Shown here piece after piece: positions 43,100-51,368 of a DNA stretch of 64,000 nucleotides (within the stretch, counting starts at the first letter, position 1; every line of letters starts with the position of its first letter). The position numbers and the translations under genes were made by a program. Below the pieces are notes generated by a model, which saw only the letters and a program-made list of their open reading frames with translations, made no database searches and was not told where the DNA came from. Source of the stretch: Mycobacterium sp. 1081908.1 (GTDB lineage Bacteria; Actinomycetota; Actinomycetes; Mycobacteriales; Mycobacteriaceae); assembly GCF_001673535.1 (NCBI RefSeq), contig NZ_LZLY01000143.1, positions 1 through 64,000 on the forward strand, read 5' to 3'.

Positions 43100-43729
43100 T
43101 CAGGCCTCGCGGAGCTTGGGCACGTCGTCGGGGGTGCGGGGCAGCGCATACAGCGCCATCCGGCGATTCGACATGTCGTGCTCGCCCAGGAATACGCAAC
43201 CGGCGCGCTCGCAGAATCGCCGCGCCGCCTTGTTCCGGTAATCGGGATCGAACATGATCCGGCGACACCGCGGTTCCTGGCCGAGCACGCTGGCCACGAA
43301 GTGGGGCAGCACGTACCCGGCGATCCCCCGATTCACGAACTCTTCGTCGGCGATGGCGGCATGTATCCCCAAGTCGTAGGGGTCTGCCTCGTAGCGGGTT
43401 GCAATGGAATCCTTTGCGGCCCGGTACAATTCGATGTAAGCGTGGTCTTGCCCGTCCTGGCTGGCGAAAAAGGGCCGGGAATAACTGCCGTCGAGTTGCG
43501 CACTGAGGTATCGGTGCCACCGCTGGGCCGGCCACGCGTATTCCCATGATTCGGCGAGGGCGGGCCGGTTCATCCACTCCGAGATCATCTCGGCGTCGGC
43601 GTCCGGGTCGGCAAGCCGGAAAGCGTATGGTGCGGGGACCTCGGCGACGCCGGGCGGCGCCGGCACGCGACGCACCTCGTCGCTGATATCGGTCAGTTCC
43701 CGCGGGAGGATCACTTCGGGTTCGCTCAT
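43100..43729 (-). CDS. MbtK-like siderophore lysine N-acyltransferase
   Basis: A GNAT-fold acyltransferase of 209 residues. It matches the MbtK/Rv1347c family throughout: SEWMNRPALAESWEYAWP, HRYLSAQLDGSYSRPFF, YIELYRAAKDSI, DPYDLGIHAAIADEE, PRCRRIMFDPDYRNKAARR and FLGEHDMSNRRMALYAL. MbtK transfers a fatty acyl chain to the lysine N6 of mycobactin, or acetyl groups in similar siderophores. Identity to MbtK looks about half, so this may be a paralogue. ATG 43729 gives the family N-terminus. It sits outside any siderophore cluster, which is unusual, and follows crcB convergently. Confidence 0.82.
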   Translation of the reverse strand: MSEPEVILPRELTDISDEVRRVPAPPGVAEVPAPYAFRLADPDADAEMISEWMNRPALAESWEYAWPAQRWHRYLSAQLDGSYSRPFFASQDGQDHAYIELYRAAKDSIATRYEADPYDLGIHAAIADEEFVNRGIAGYVLPHFVASVLGQEPRCRRIMFDPDYRNKAARRFCERAGCVFLGEHDMSNRRMALYALPRTPDDVPKLREA

Positions 43730-43743
43730 ATCAAACGCGCAGC

Positions 43744-44610
43744 CTACCCAAGCGCCCCGATCCACTTGTCGGCCAGCGCGGAAACCCAGCCGGCGACGGC
43801 GTCCGGGCGATCAGGCGGCGCCGCCACCAGGACCAGTTCGTCGACGCCGGCTTCGGCGAGCGCGCCGATGTCGTCGACACCCGGATCGCGCAGCGCCACC
43901 GACACCGACAGCTCCGCGCGGTCGCGCCCCGCCTCGGCACACAGCCGCTCGAGCGTGTCCATGCGTTCGCGTACGGCGGCCGGCCCGTCGACGTTAAACC
44001 CGTACCAGCCATCGCCCCAGGCGGCCACGCGCCGCAGGGCCGCATCGCTGTTGCCGCCGAGCACAATTGGGATGCGCCGCAACGGCTTTGGGTTGACCCG
44101 GATCGCATCGAAGCGGACGAATTCGCCGTCGAACGACGCGACGTCGTCGCGCCACAACGTGCGCATCGCCGACACGTATTCGGCGGTGCGCGCGGCGCGG
44201 TGTTCGAACGGCACCCCGAGCGCGGCGAATTCCTCTTTGGACCATCCGACGCCCACGCCCAGCGTCAGCCGCCCACCGCTCAGCCGGTCCAGGCTGGCGG
44301 CCTGCTTGGCCACCACCACCGGGTTGTGTTCGGGGAGCAGCAGCACGCCCGTCGCCAGGCCGATCCGGGACGACGCGGCGGCGGCGAAGCTCAGCGCGAT
44401 CATCGGGTCGAGCCAATCCGCTTGCGCTGGAACGGCTATGACGCCGTCGTCGGAATAGGGGTAACGGGACGCGGGTCGATCCACCATGACGACGTGTTCA
44501 CCGGCCCAGAGCGTGGAAAAGCCGCAACTGTCCGCGGCGGATGCGACGGCATCGATCACCGCCCGATCGGCACCGGTTCCGATTCCCAGCGCGTGCAATC
44601 CCAACCGCAT
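43744..44610 (-). CDS. LLM-class F420-dependent oxidoreductase
   Basis: A luciferase-like TIM-barrel oxidoreductase of 288 residues using coenzyme F420. Conserved parts include FSTLWAGEHVVMVDRP, IGLATGVLLLPEHNPVVVAKQAASLDRLSGGRLTLG (split over two strands), GVGWSKEEF and IVLGGNSDAALRR. It is the positional match of Rv3072c. The ATG follows the stop of the DUF488 gene by one base, so the two form an operon. Substrate unknown. Confidence 0.85.
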   Translation of the reverse strand: MRLGLHALGIGTGADRAVIDAVASAADSCGFSTLWAGEHVVMVDRPASRYPYSDDGVIAVPAQADWLDPMIALSFAAAASSRIGLATGVLLLPEHNPVVVAKQAASLDRLSGGRLTLGVGVGWSKEEFAALGVPFEHRAARTAEYVSAMRTLWRDDVASFDGEFVRFDAIRVNPKPLRRIPIVLGGNSDAALRRVAAWGDGWYGFNVDGPAAVRERMDTLERLCAEAGRDRAELSVSVALRDPGVDDIGALAEAGVDELVLVAAPPDRPDAVAGWVSALADKWIGALG

Positions 44611-44611
44611 T

Positions 44612-44968
44612 TCAATTGCCTTTGAGAAGCTTCGCCAGCACCGCCGCGTGACTGCCGTCGACCTCGCGAGCGGCGGTCACCAGAGTCACGACGCCGCGTC
44701 CGGCCAGCTTTCGCAGCTCCGCCAGGGCCGCACTGTCATGCAGCTCGTCGGTGTAGCGCGCCTGGAATTCGTCGAACCGTTCCAGGTCATGGTGGTACCA
44801 CTCGCGCAGGTCCTTCGACGGCGCGACGTCCTTGCACCAGATGCCCACGCGGGGGTCGTCCTTGCGAACCCCCCGTGGCCAGATGCGATCCACCAGCACG
44901 CGCTGCCCGTCGTCGGGATCGAGATCGTCATACACGCGCGCCACCCGAATGCGGTTCTTGGCGCTCAT
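44612..44968 (-). CDS. DUF488-family protein
   Basis: A 118-residue protein with the family core YDDLDPDDGQRVLVDRIWPRG, IWCKDVAPSKDLREWY and RYTDELHDSAAL. DUF488 proteins are conserved, probably nucleic-acid or small-molecule binding, without proven function. It matches Rv3073c in order. A TAGCCT -10 box lies 6 bases before the ATG; it shares an upstream region with the divergent SOS-controlled gene. Confidence 0.85.
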   Translation of the reverse strand: MSAKNRIRVARVYDDLDPDDGQRVLVDRIWPRGVRKDDPRVGIWCKDVAPSKDLREWYHHDLERFDEFQARYTDELHDSAALAELRKLAGRGVVTLVTAAREVDGSHAAVLAKLLKGN

Positions 44969-44974
44969 GGGCTC

Positions 44975-44980
44975 AGGCTA
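44975..44980 (-). promoter_or_regulatory. -10 box for leaderless DUF488 operon
   Basis: On the minus strand TAGCCT ends 6 bases before the ATG at 44968. It is about 28 bases from the LexA box of the divergent gene, so LexA binding may affect both. Confidence 0.45.
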
Positions 44981-45002
44981 GCGATCGTGTCGGTGGCTCG
45001 GG

Positions 45003-45008
45003 TATACT
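45003..45008 (+). promoter_or_regulatory. -10 box for 13E12-repeat gene
   Basis: TATACT is a near-ideal -10 element ending 7 bases before ATG 45016; the last base is also the first of the LexA box, so bound LexA would block polymerase. Confidence 0.7.
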
Positions 45009-45023
45009 CGAACACATGTTCGA
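45008..45023. promoter_or_regulatory. LexA (SOS) box overlapping start codon
   Basis: TCGAACACATGTTCGA is a perfect match to the mycobacterial SOS box TCGAAC-N4-GTTCGA. It spans the -10 edge and the ATG of the 13E12-family gene. LexA control of 13E12-repeat genes is known in M. tuberculosis. Confidence 0.92.
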
Positions 45024-46272
45024 ATGCGACGCCGACGAGGCCGCGCTCATCTCGGGAATCGCCCAGCTGGAGCGGGAGAAATCGGCGGCCGCCGCGGGCC
45101 AGGCGCGATTGGCCGTGGCGCTCGATGCGCTGCGCCGCTCGAACGAGGCCGACGCCGGCGTGCCGGCGGCACAGCGCGGCCGCGGGCTGGCCAGCGAGAT
45201 CGCCCTGGCCCGACGGGATTCCCCGGCGCGGGGTGGCCGGCACCTGGGCTTCGCCAAGGCGCTGGTCCACGAGATGCCTCACACGCTGGCGGCGCTGGAA
45301 TGCGGGGCGCTGTCGGAATGGCGGGCCACCCTGATCGTGCGCGAGAGCGCGTGTTTGGCCGTCGAGGATCGCCGCACCCTGGACGCCGAGTTGTGCGCCG
45401 ACCCGGACAGCCTCGACGGCATGGGCGACGCGCGGGTAGCCGCCGCCGCCAAGGCGATCGCCTACCGGCTGGACCCGCACGCGGTGGTCGAGCGGGCGGC
45501 CAAGGCCGAGAACGAGCGGACGGTCACCATCCGGCCGGCGCCCGACACCATGACGTATGTGACCGCGCTGCTGCCGGTGACGCAGGGAGTCTCGGTGTAC
45601 GCGGCGCTGCGCCGCGAGGCGGACACCCGCTGCGACGGGCGCTCACGCGGCCAGGTCATGGCGGACACCCTCGTGGAACGGGTCACCGGACGCGACGCGG
45701 CGGTCCCAACCCCGATCGCGGTCAACTTGGTGCTGACCGACGCAACGCTGCTGGGCGGCGACGACGCGCCGGCCGACCTCTGCGGCTACGGCCCCATTCC
45801 GGCGGCGGTCGCCCGGGCGATGGTCGCCGGCACGCTCGCCGACCGGCGCTCCCGGGCCACGTTGCGCAGGCTCTACGCTCATCCGCAATCCGGGGCGCTG
45901 GTGGCGATGGAGTCCCGGGCGCGCCTGTTCCCGCGGGGCCTGGCCGCCTTCATCGAGCTGCGCGACCAACGTTGTCGCACGCCCTACTGCGACGCGCCGA
46001 TCCGGCACCGCGACCACGCGCAGCCGTGGGCCGAAGGCGGGCAGACCACGGCGGACAACGGCCTGGGCATGTGCGAGCTGTGCAACTACGCCAAGGAGGC
46101 CGCCGGGTGGCGGGTCCGCACCAGCACGGACGAAAACCACACGCACACAACGGAATTCACCACGCCGACGGGCAAGACCTACCGGTCGACGGCACCGCCG
46201 CGCGCGCCGACGATCGTGTTCAGCGATGCTGAACTACGAATCGGCGTCGCCCTGGCTCGACACGCCGCTTAG
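45016..46272 (+). CDS. 13E12-repeat-family DUF222/HNH endonuclease
   Basis: A 418-residue protein with an N-terminal DUF222 helical region (about 1-300) and a C-terminal HNH nuclease motif: RDQRCRTPYCDAPIRHRDH, QPWAEGGQTTADNG and MCELCNYAK. It belongs to the 13E12-repeat family, which is multi-copy in mycobacteria, and it matches Rv3074 in position. It is probably leaderless and directly controlled by LexA through the box on its start codon, so it should be made after DNA damage. Whether it cuts DNA in vivo is unknown. Its end overlaps the convergent DsbA-like gene by 39 bases. Confidence 0.9.
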   Translation: MFECDADEAALISGIAQLEREKSAAAAGQARLAVALDALRRSNEADAGVPAAQRGRGLASEIALARRDSPARGGRHLGFAKALVHEMPHTLAALECGALSEWRATLIVRESACLAVEDRRTLDAELCADPDSLDGMGDARVAAAAKAIAYRLDPHAVVERAAKAENERTVTIRPAPDTMTYVTALLPVTQGVSVYAALRREADTRCDGRSRGQVMADTLVERVTGRDAAVPTPIAVNLVLTDATLLGGDDAPADLCGYGPIPAAVARAMVAGTLADRRSRATLRRLYAHPQSGALVAMESRARLFPRGLAAFIELRDQRCRTPYCDAPIRHRDHAQPWAEGGQTTADNGLGMCELCNYAKEAAGWRVRTSTDENHTHTTEFTTPTGKTYRSTAPPRAPTIVFSDAELRIGVALARHAA

Positions 46273-46950
46273 GCGCTCGAGGTCGATGACCTCGCCGCGA
46301 TTGATGCTGACCCAGTCGCGCCCATCGAGATACGGGCGCAGGCTTCGGCCGATGAGATCGAGATCGGCGGCCGCCTTGGGCCGCTGCAGCTCGTAGACGT
46401 GCGGCAGTTCGGCCATCCCGGTGACGACGTTCCACAGCGTCAGCGCGGGCGGACCGGTCGGCGGGTCCACCAACACGGGCCCAAACAGGCATTGCCCCGA
46501 CAGGAAAAGCGTCGGCACACCGAACCCGCCGGCATCGATGACGCGCTGATGTTCCTCGCGGATCTCGTCGTGGGTGGTGGGATCGTCCAGCGCCGCATCC
46601 AAAATCGCCGCGTCGACTCCGATGTCGCCCAGCAGCTTTCGCGCCACCGCCGGATCGTGCGGCTTGCCGCCCAGGGTGTGCAGTTCGCGTCCGATGGCGG
46701 CGTACCACCGGTCCAGCAGCGACATGTCCGTTCGGCGCAACAGCGCCCCGATCCGCATCAGCGACCAGCCGTAGGACCACTCCCGCTCCCACGGGTGCTT
46801 TTGGCCCTCCGAGCGGTTGATCTCCTCGAGGCTGAAGAACCGCCAATTGACGGTGATGCCGAGCTGCTCACGAACGTCGCGGATCCACAACGACGTCTGG
46901 TAGGCGAACGGGCACATGGGGTCGAAGTGAAAGTCCACGGTCCCGCTCAT
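46234..46950 (-). CDS. DsbA-family (thioredoxin-fold) protein with CPFA motif
   Basis: A 238-residue DsbA-fold protein. The active-site position reads FDPMCPFAYQ, a CxxA motif with the second cysteine missing; the cis-proline loop is GGFGVPTLFLSG. It resembles mycothiol-dependent nitroreductase Rv2466c, which carries CPWC, and the FrnE/2-hydroxychromene isomerase branch. A single cysteine still permits glutathione- or mycothiol-type conjugation. AAGGAG lies 8 bases before the ATG. It is 17 bases after the CitE-like gene, so the two probably form an operon. Confidence 0.8.
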   Translation of the reverse strand: MSGTVDFHFDPMCPFAYQTSLWIRDVREQLGITVNWRFFSLEEINRSEGQKHPWEREWSYGWSLMRIGALLRRTDMSLLDRWYAAIGRELHTLGGKPHDPAVARKLLGDIGVDAAILDAALDDPTTHDEIREEHQRVIDAGGFGVPTLFLSGQCLFGPVLVDPPTGPPALTLWNVVTGMAELPHVYELQRPKAAADLDLIGRSLRPYLDGRDWVSINRGEVIDLERLSGVSSQGDADS

Positions 46951-46967
46951 CGGACGCGCTCCTTGGC

Positions 46968-47909
46968 CTAGTAGTGATACGTATCCGACGGCGCGGGCGA
47001 GTGCACCCTCTCCTCGTCGTCGAATTCCGACACCTCGATGCCGTACGCGCGGGCCAACTCGAGGATCTTCGTGGCCCTGGCGATCCGCGGCAGGTCGGAG
47101 CCGTTGCGGATCTCTCCCCCGTCCCGTTCGAACTCGGCGAAAAACTCCTTGGCCCAGGAGATTTCGTCCTGCGAGGGCGACAGGCCCTCGTTCACCACCG
47201 CGCACTGATCCGGCGTCAGGCAGATCTTGCCGGTCATCCCGAATTCGACGGAAACGGCCGTGGCCTCGATGAGCTTCAAGGCGTTGGAGCCGATCGTCGG
47301 CCCGTCGATCGCGCTGGGCAGGTTGGCCGCCTTCGCCGCGATCGTGAAGCGCGAGCGCGCGTACGCCAGGGTGCTCGGGTCCTCGCCAAACCCGGTGTCG
47401 CGGCGGAAATCGCCGATCCCGAACGCGAGCCGGAAGGTGCCCTTGGCCGCGGCGATCTCGGTGATGCGCTCCAGGCCGCGGGCCGTCTCGACCAGCGCCA
47501 CGATGGGCACGTTCGGCAGCCGTTGGGCGGTCTCGGTGACGTGGTCCACCGATTCGACCATCGCCAGCATCACCCCGCCGACGGACGTGCCGGCCAGCGC
47601 CGCCAGATCGTCGGCCCACCACGGGGTGCCGAACCCGTTGATGCGGACCCAGTCGGTGTTTTCGCCGCCGAGCCAGCGCACCACGTTGTCGCGGGCGGCC
47701 TGCTTGTCCTTCGGCGCCACCGCGTCCTCGATGTCCAGGACGACGATGTCGGCGCGGGAATGCGCCGCGGCCTGGAACCGGTCGGCGTGCGCGCCGTTGA
47801 CCAGTAGCCAACTGCGGGCGAGAACGGGGTCGATGCGCCAGCCGATGTCGGAGGGATCCGGCGCCTGGTCGTCGACCTGTTCATACATCTGATCTGTCGC
47901 CATGTTCAT
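46968..47909 (-). CDS. CitE-like CoA-ester lyase (HpcH/HpaI fold)
   Basis: A TIM-barrel lyase of 313 residues. Landmarks include RSWLLVNGAHADRF, VVLDIEDAVAPKDK for the acidic metal site, VALVETARGLERI and GKICLTPDQ. CitE-like proteins cleave or form C-C bonds in CoA thioesters such as citramalyl- or malyl-CoA. It matches Rv3075c in gene order. An alternative ATG at 47903 would remove two residues. The DsbA-like gene follows closely. Confidence 0.85.
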   Translation of the reverse strand: MNMATDQMYEQVDDQAPDPSDIGWRIDPVLARSWLLVNGAHADRFQAAAHSRADIVVLDIEDAVAPKDKQAARDNVVRWLGGENTDWVRINGFGTPWWADDLAALAGTSVGGVMLAMVESVDHVTETAQRLPNVPIVALVETARGLERITEIAAAKGTFRLAFGIGDFRRDTGFGEDPSTLAYARSRFTIAAKAANLPSAIDGPTIGSNALKLIEATAVSVEFGMTGKICLTPDQCAVVNEGLSPSQDEISWAKEFFAEFERDGGEIRNGSDLPRIARATKILELARAYGIEVSEFDDEERVHSPAPSDTYHY

Positions 47910-47963
47910 TCCGTGGGTGCGGATTCGTCTTTGTTAAACCGTAGCCGCCAGGCAAACCACCGG

Positions 47964-48755
47964 TCACGCGGGCTTGTGCGAGCGGCGCCACAGTAAGCCG
48001 CCCACCGCCAGGGCGACGAACACCAGCAGCGCGGCGAGCAACGACTGCAGCGCGAAGACCGCGAGGTCGTTGACGTCATAGAAGTCGCCGTCGCCGACAC
48101 ACTGGAAGCTCACCGTGGTCCCCGACTGGCCCGGCTTGTAGCTGTAGTGCGAGGTGTTGTACGCCATCGCGTAACCGCCGCGGCACACGATGGGGCTCAT
48201 CCACAGGGCGCTCGACGGAATGAGGGCGGTCACCGCCGCCGCGATGCCGACGCAGAGGCCGACCGCCCCGCCGAGCAGGCCGACGATCACTCCCACATGG
48301 CCCGGCCCGGAACGCCGAGGCGGCGCCGAAAATCCGCCGCGCGGGCGAGGTGCCAGGAAAACCGGATCGGAGGGGTCGCAACGCTGAAAAACCACTTGGC
48401 CCCCGACCTTGACGGTGCCGCCGGCGCGCAGGCCGGCGCGGTCCAGGGCGTCCCGGTACTGCTGCTGCGACAAGCCCGCGTCGACGACGGCACGCTGAAG
48501 GGCCTCGCGAAGCGGTGCCGCGCCCGGTCCCCCGAAGGGCTGGCCGCGGTCGGCCTGCAGCGCCTGCGCCAGCCGGCGCGCGTGCTCGTCGATGGCGGCC
48601 AGTTGTGCGGCGGAGACCTCGGCCGGCCGCTCGACGGGTTGGCCTGCGGCGGCCCGGGCGTCGGCCAGCTGACGCTCCAGATCCGCGATGCGCTTCTGCT
48701 GCGCGAGCTGAAGCTCCAGCTCGGCGATGCGCTGTTGCGGGTCCTGCTGATCCAT
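47964..48755 (-). CDS. Membrane protein with coiled-coil N-terminus
   Basis: A 263-residue protein. Residues 1-40 form a charged coiled coil (QQRIAELELQLAQQKRIADL); residues about 60-120 look helical and soluble (RLAQALQAD, DAGLSQQQYRDALDRAGL); two hydrophobic segments follow at about 148-172 and 233-253, with a domain of about 60 residues between them that would lie outside the membrane. I do not recognise the family. ATG 48755 is chosen over a TTG two codons upstream. Topology suggests an envelope protein. Confidence 0.6.
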   Translation of the reverse strand: MDQQDPQQRIAELELQLAQQKRIADLERQLADARAAAGQPVERPAEVSAAQLAAIDEHARRLAQALQADRGQPFGGPGAAPLREALQRAVVDAGLSQQQYRDALDRAGLRAGGTVKVGGQVVFQRCDPSDPVFLAPRPRGGFSAPPRRSGPGHVGVIVGLLGGAVGLCVGIAAAVTALIPSSALWMSPIVCRGGYAMAYNTSHYSYKPGQSGTTVSFQCVGDGDFYDVNDLAVFALQSLLAALLVFVALAVGGLLWRRSHKPA

Positions 48756-48907
48756 CAGCAAATGATCTCACTTCGCAAATCCGGCGTCGCCGTTTCATTG
48801 CCCCGACACCGGGTAGCCCATGTCTTGCGACGCTTCGGGCCCTCTTCTCGCGTCGCTTTTCGTTGGGGCTAGCGGCGACTGGTCTCGAACTCAATTCAGG
48901 AGCAAAC

Positions 48908-49192
48908 ATGCGTAAGACAATTGCGGTCATTTCTGCCACCGGGGCACTGCTGTTCGGTGGGGCGGGCGTCGCCAACGCCACCGTCGAGGGGGCCCCGGCG
49001 CCGTCATCGAGCACAACGACGTTGGCGGACAACAACAATGGCCAGAACAATGATCAGCACAGCGACAACACCGGCTTGTGGGGGCTGCTCGGCCTGCTCG
49101 GCCTGGGCGGACTGATGGGGCTGAAGCGCCGCAAGGACACCGACACCATCACCCGCGTGGGGACGACCACGACTCCCGGGCGCGGCGTCTAG
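48908..49192 (+). CDS. Small exported protein with WGLLGLLGLGGL membrane tail
   Basis: A 94-residue protein: signal peptide MRKTIAVISATGALLFGGAGVANA, a low-complexity Ser/Thr/Asn/Gln linker, then TGLWGLLGLLGLGGLMGLKRRKD, a glycine-leucine membrane helix followed by a basic cluster and a threonine-rich tail. The order of linker, helix and basic residues resembles C-terminal sorting signals, though no sorting enzyme for this pattern is known to me in mycobacteria. AGGAG lies five bases before the ATG. Confidence 0.65.
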   Translation: MRKTIAVISATGALLFGGAGVANATVEGAPAPSSSTTTLADNNNGQNNDQHSDNTGLWGLLGLLGLGGLMGLKRRKDTDTITRVGTTTTPGRGV

Positions 49193-49308
49193 CCGTTTCC
49201 GCCGAGGCCCCCGTCAGGTGCGTCGTGCGTCTGGCGGGGGCGCCTCGCGGTTTACCGGGTCCCCCACCGGGTATTTCTTCAATTCCCCTATCACTGGAGG
49301 TATCGGCC

Positions 49309-49875
49309 ATGGCCGAGATGCTTGTCCAATCACCCGAGGAGGTCGTCGCGTTCCTCAAGGCGCAGCACAACCTCATCGAGGACATGTTCGACGAGGTGCT
49401 GCACGCGTCGGACCCCAAGGCACGCGAGAAGCCGTTCGTGGAGCTGCGCCAACTGCTGGCGGTGCACGAGACAGCCGAGGAAATGGTGGTGCATCCCCGC
49501 ATGCGCCGCGAGGGCGACGACGGCGACGCGATCGTCGACGCCCGCCTGAAAGAAGAGCACGAAGCCAAGGAACTGCTGTCGCAGATCGAGAAACTCGACT
49601 GCACCTCGCAGGAGTTCGTCGACGAGCTGACCAAGCTTCGCGACGCCGTGCTCGACCACGCGCGGCACGAGGAGGACGAGGAGTTCCCCGTGCTGCAGCG
49701 GGAAGTCGACACGAACGACCTCAAGCGGATGGGTTCCGCAGTGCGTGCGGCCGAGGCGATAGCGCCGACCCGCCCGCATCCTGGCGTGGAATCGGCGAAG
49801 CTGAATTTCGCCGTCGGGCCGTTCGCCTCGATGCTCGACCGCGCCCGGGACCTGATCGGCAAGGCCATCGGATAG
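49309..49875 (+). CDS. Hemerythrin HHE domain protein
   Basis: A 188-residue four-helix bundle likely binding a di-iron centre that senses or carries O2 or NO. Ligand candidates lie in KAQHNLIEDMFDE, LAVHETAEEMVVHP, KEEHEAKELL and DHARHEEDEEF. The C-terminal 45 residues after the bundle (SAVRAAEAIAPTRPHPG...) are extended. GGAGG lies 8 bases before the ATG. Hemerythrin-like proteins in mycobacteria influence redox and antibiotic stress responses; the role here is inferred from the fold. Confidence 0.8.
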   Translation: MAEMLVQSPEEVVAFLKAQHNLIEDMFDEVLHASDPKAREKPFVELRQLLAVHETAEEMVVHPRMRREGDDGDAIVDARLKEEHEAKELLSQIEKLDCTSQEFVDELTKLRDAVLDHARHEEDEEFPVLQREVDTNDLKRMGSAVRAAEAIAPTRPHPGVESAKLNFAVGPFASMLDRARDLIGKAIG

Positions 49876-49890
49876 CGCACGGCTTTTCCG

Positions 49891-49896
49891 TAGTCT
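49891..49896 (+). promoter_or_regulatory. -10 box for leaderless selO
   Basis: TAGTCT ends 7 bases before GTG 49904; no ribosome binding site intervenes. Confidence 0.45.
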
Positions 49897-49903
49897 CGGT
49901 GAT

Positions 49904-51367
49904 GTGAGCGTTGCGCCGGACACCACCGTTGCTCTGCAGGACCGGTTCTTTCGCCAGCTGCCGGAAATGGCCGTCCGCTGGCAGGCCGAGCCGACCCCCG
50001 ACCTGCGGCCGCTCGCGATCAACGACCCACTGGCCGCCGAGCTGGGCCTCGACGGCGGCTGGCTGCGGAGTCCCGACGGGCTGCGGTTCCTGGCGGGCAA
50101 CCTCGTCCCCAGCGGCGCCACTCCGGTGGCCCAGGCCTACTCCGGGCACCAGTTCGGCGGGTACGTCCCGCGGTTGGGCGACGGGCGCGCGCTGCTGCTG
50201 GGCGAGCTGGTCGACGACGGCGGGCGCCTGCGCGACATCCACCTGAAGGGTTCCGGCCCGACGCCGTTCGCGCGCGGCGGCGACGGCCTGGCGGCGGTGG
50301 GCCCGATGCTGCGCGAGTACATCGTCAGCGAGGCGATGCACGCGCTGGGCGTCCCCACCACGCGATCGCTGGCCGTCGTCGCCACCGGGCGGCCGGTGCA
50401 GCGCGAGGCGGTGCTCCCCGGCGCCGTGCTCGCCCGCGTCGCGAGCAGCCACCTGCGGGTGGGCAGCTTCCAATACGCGTCGGCCACCGGCGACGTCGAT
50501 CTGCTGCGGCGCCTCGCCGACCATGCGATCGCGCGCCACCATCCCGGGGCGGCAGAGGCCGAGCGGCCCTACCTGGCCCTGTTCGAAGCGGTGGTCGCCG
50601 TCCAGGCGGAATTGGTCGCCCGATGGATGCTGATCGGTTTCGTGCACGGCGTGATGAACACCGACAACACGACGATCTCCGGCGAAACCATCGACTACGG
50701 GCCATGTGCCTTCATGGAGGCCTACGACCCGGACACGGTCTTCAGCTCGATCGATTTCTGGGGGCGCTACGCCTACGGCAACCAGCCGGTGGTCGCCGGT
50801 TGGAACCTCGCCCGGTTCGCGGAGTCGCTTATTCCGTTGCTCTCCAACGACATTGAAGAGGCGGTGGCGCTCGCCGAGGATTCGTTCGGAGTCTTCCGGC
50901 CGAGCTACGACGCGGTCTGGTCGGCCGGGATGCGCGCCAAGCTCGGCTTGTCCGATGACATCGACGCCGACGTCGTCGTTGCGCTGGTCGACGAGTTGCT
51001 CGCGCTGCTGAACGAGAGCGACGTCGACTACACGTCCTTCTTCCGCCACCTCGGGCGGGCGGCGCGGGGCGAATCGGAAGGCGCGCGCGGCCTGTTCGTC
51101 AACCTCGCCGGCTTCGACGACTGGATGTCACGCTGGCGGGCCCTCGGCCCGGACGCCGAATCGATGGACCGCACCAACCCCGTCTACATTCCGCGCAATC
51201 ACCTCGTCGAGGAGGCGCTGACCGCGGCGACGGCCGGCGATCTCGATCCACTCGGGCGCCTGCTCGCCGCCGTCACCGCCCCTTACGACGAACGACCGGG
51301 CTTCGAGCGCTACGCCAACCCCGCGCCGGAGGATTTCGGCGCGTACCAAACGTTCTGCGGCACTTGA
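49904..51367 (+). CDS. selO: SelO/YdiU-family protein adenylyltransferase
   Basis: Pseudokinase-fold enzyme of 487 residues that transfers AMP from ATP to Ser, Thr or Tyr in other proteins, with a role in redox stress. Typical parts: QAYSGHQFGGYVPRLGDGRA, HLKGSGPTPFARGGDG, LREYIVSEAMHALGVPTTRSL, HGVMNTDN and DYGPCAFME. The C-terminal end is YQTFCGT: the cysteine occupies the place of selenocysteine in eukaryotic SelO and could form a regulatory disulphide. GTG start with a -10 box 7 bases upstream. The gene follows hemerythrin by 28 bases. Confidence 0.92.
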   Translation: MSVAPDTTVALQDRFFRQLPEMAVRWQAEPTPDLRPLAINDPLAAELGLDGGWLRSPDGLRFLAGNLVPSGATPVAQAYSGHQFGGYVPRLGDGRALLLGELVDDGGRLRDIHLKGSGPTPFARGGDGLAAVGPMLREYIVSEAMHALGVPTTRSLAVVATGRPVQREAVLPGAVLARVASSHLRVGSFQYASATGDVDLLRRLADHAIARHHPGAAEAERPYLALFEAVVAVQAELVARWMLIGFVHGVMNTDNTTISGETIDYGPCAFMEAYDPDTVFSSIDFWGRYAYGNQPVVAGWNLARFAESLIPLLSNDIEEAVALAEDSFGVFRPSYDAVWSAGMRAKLGLSDDIDADVVVALVDELLALLNESDVDYTSFFRHLGRAARGESEGARGLFVNLAGFDDWMSRWRALGPDAESMDRTNPVYIPRNHLVEEALTAATAGDLDPLGRLLAAVTAPYDERPGFERYANPAPEDFGAYQTFCGT

Positions 51368-51368
51368 A

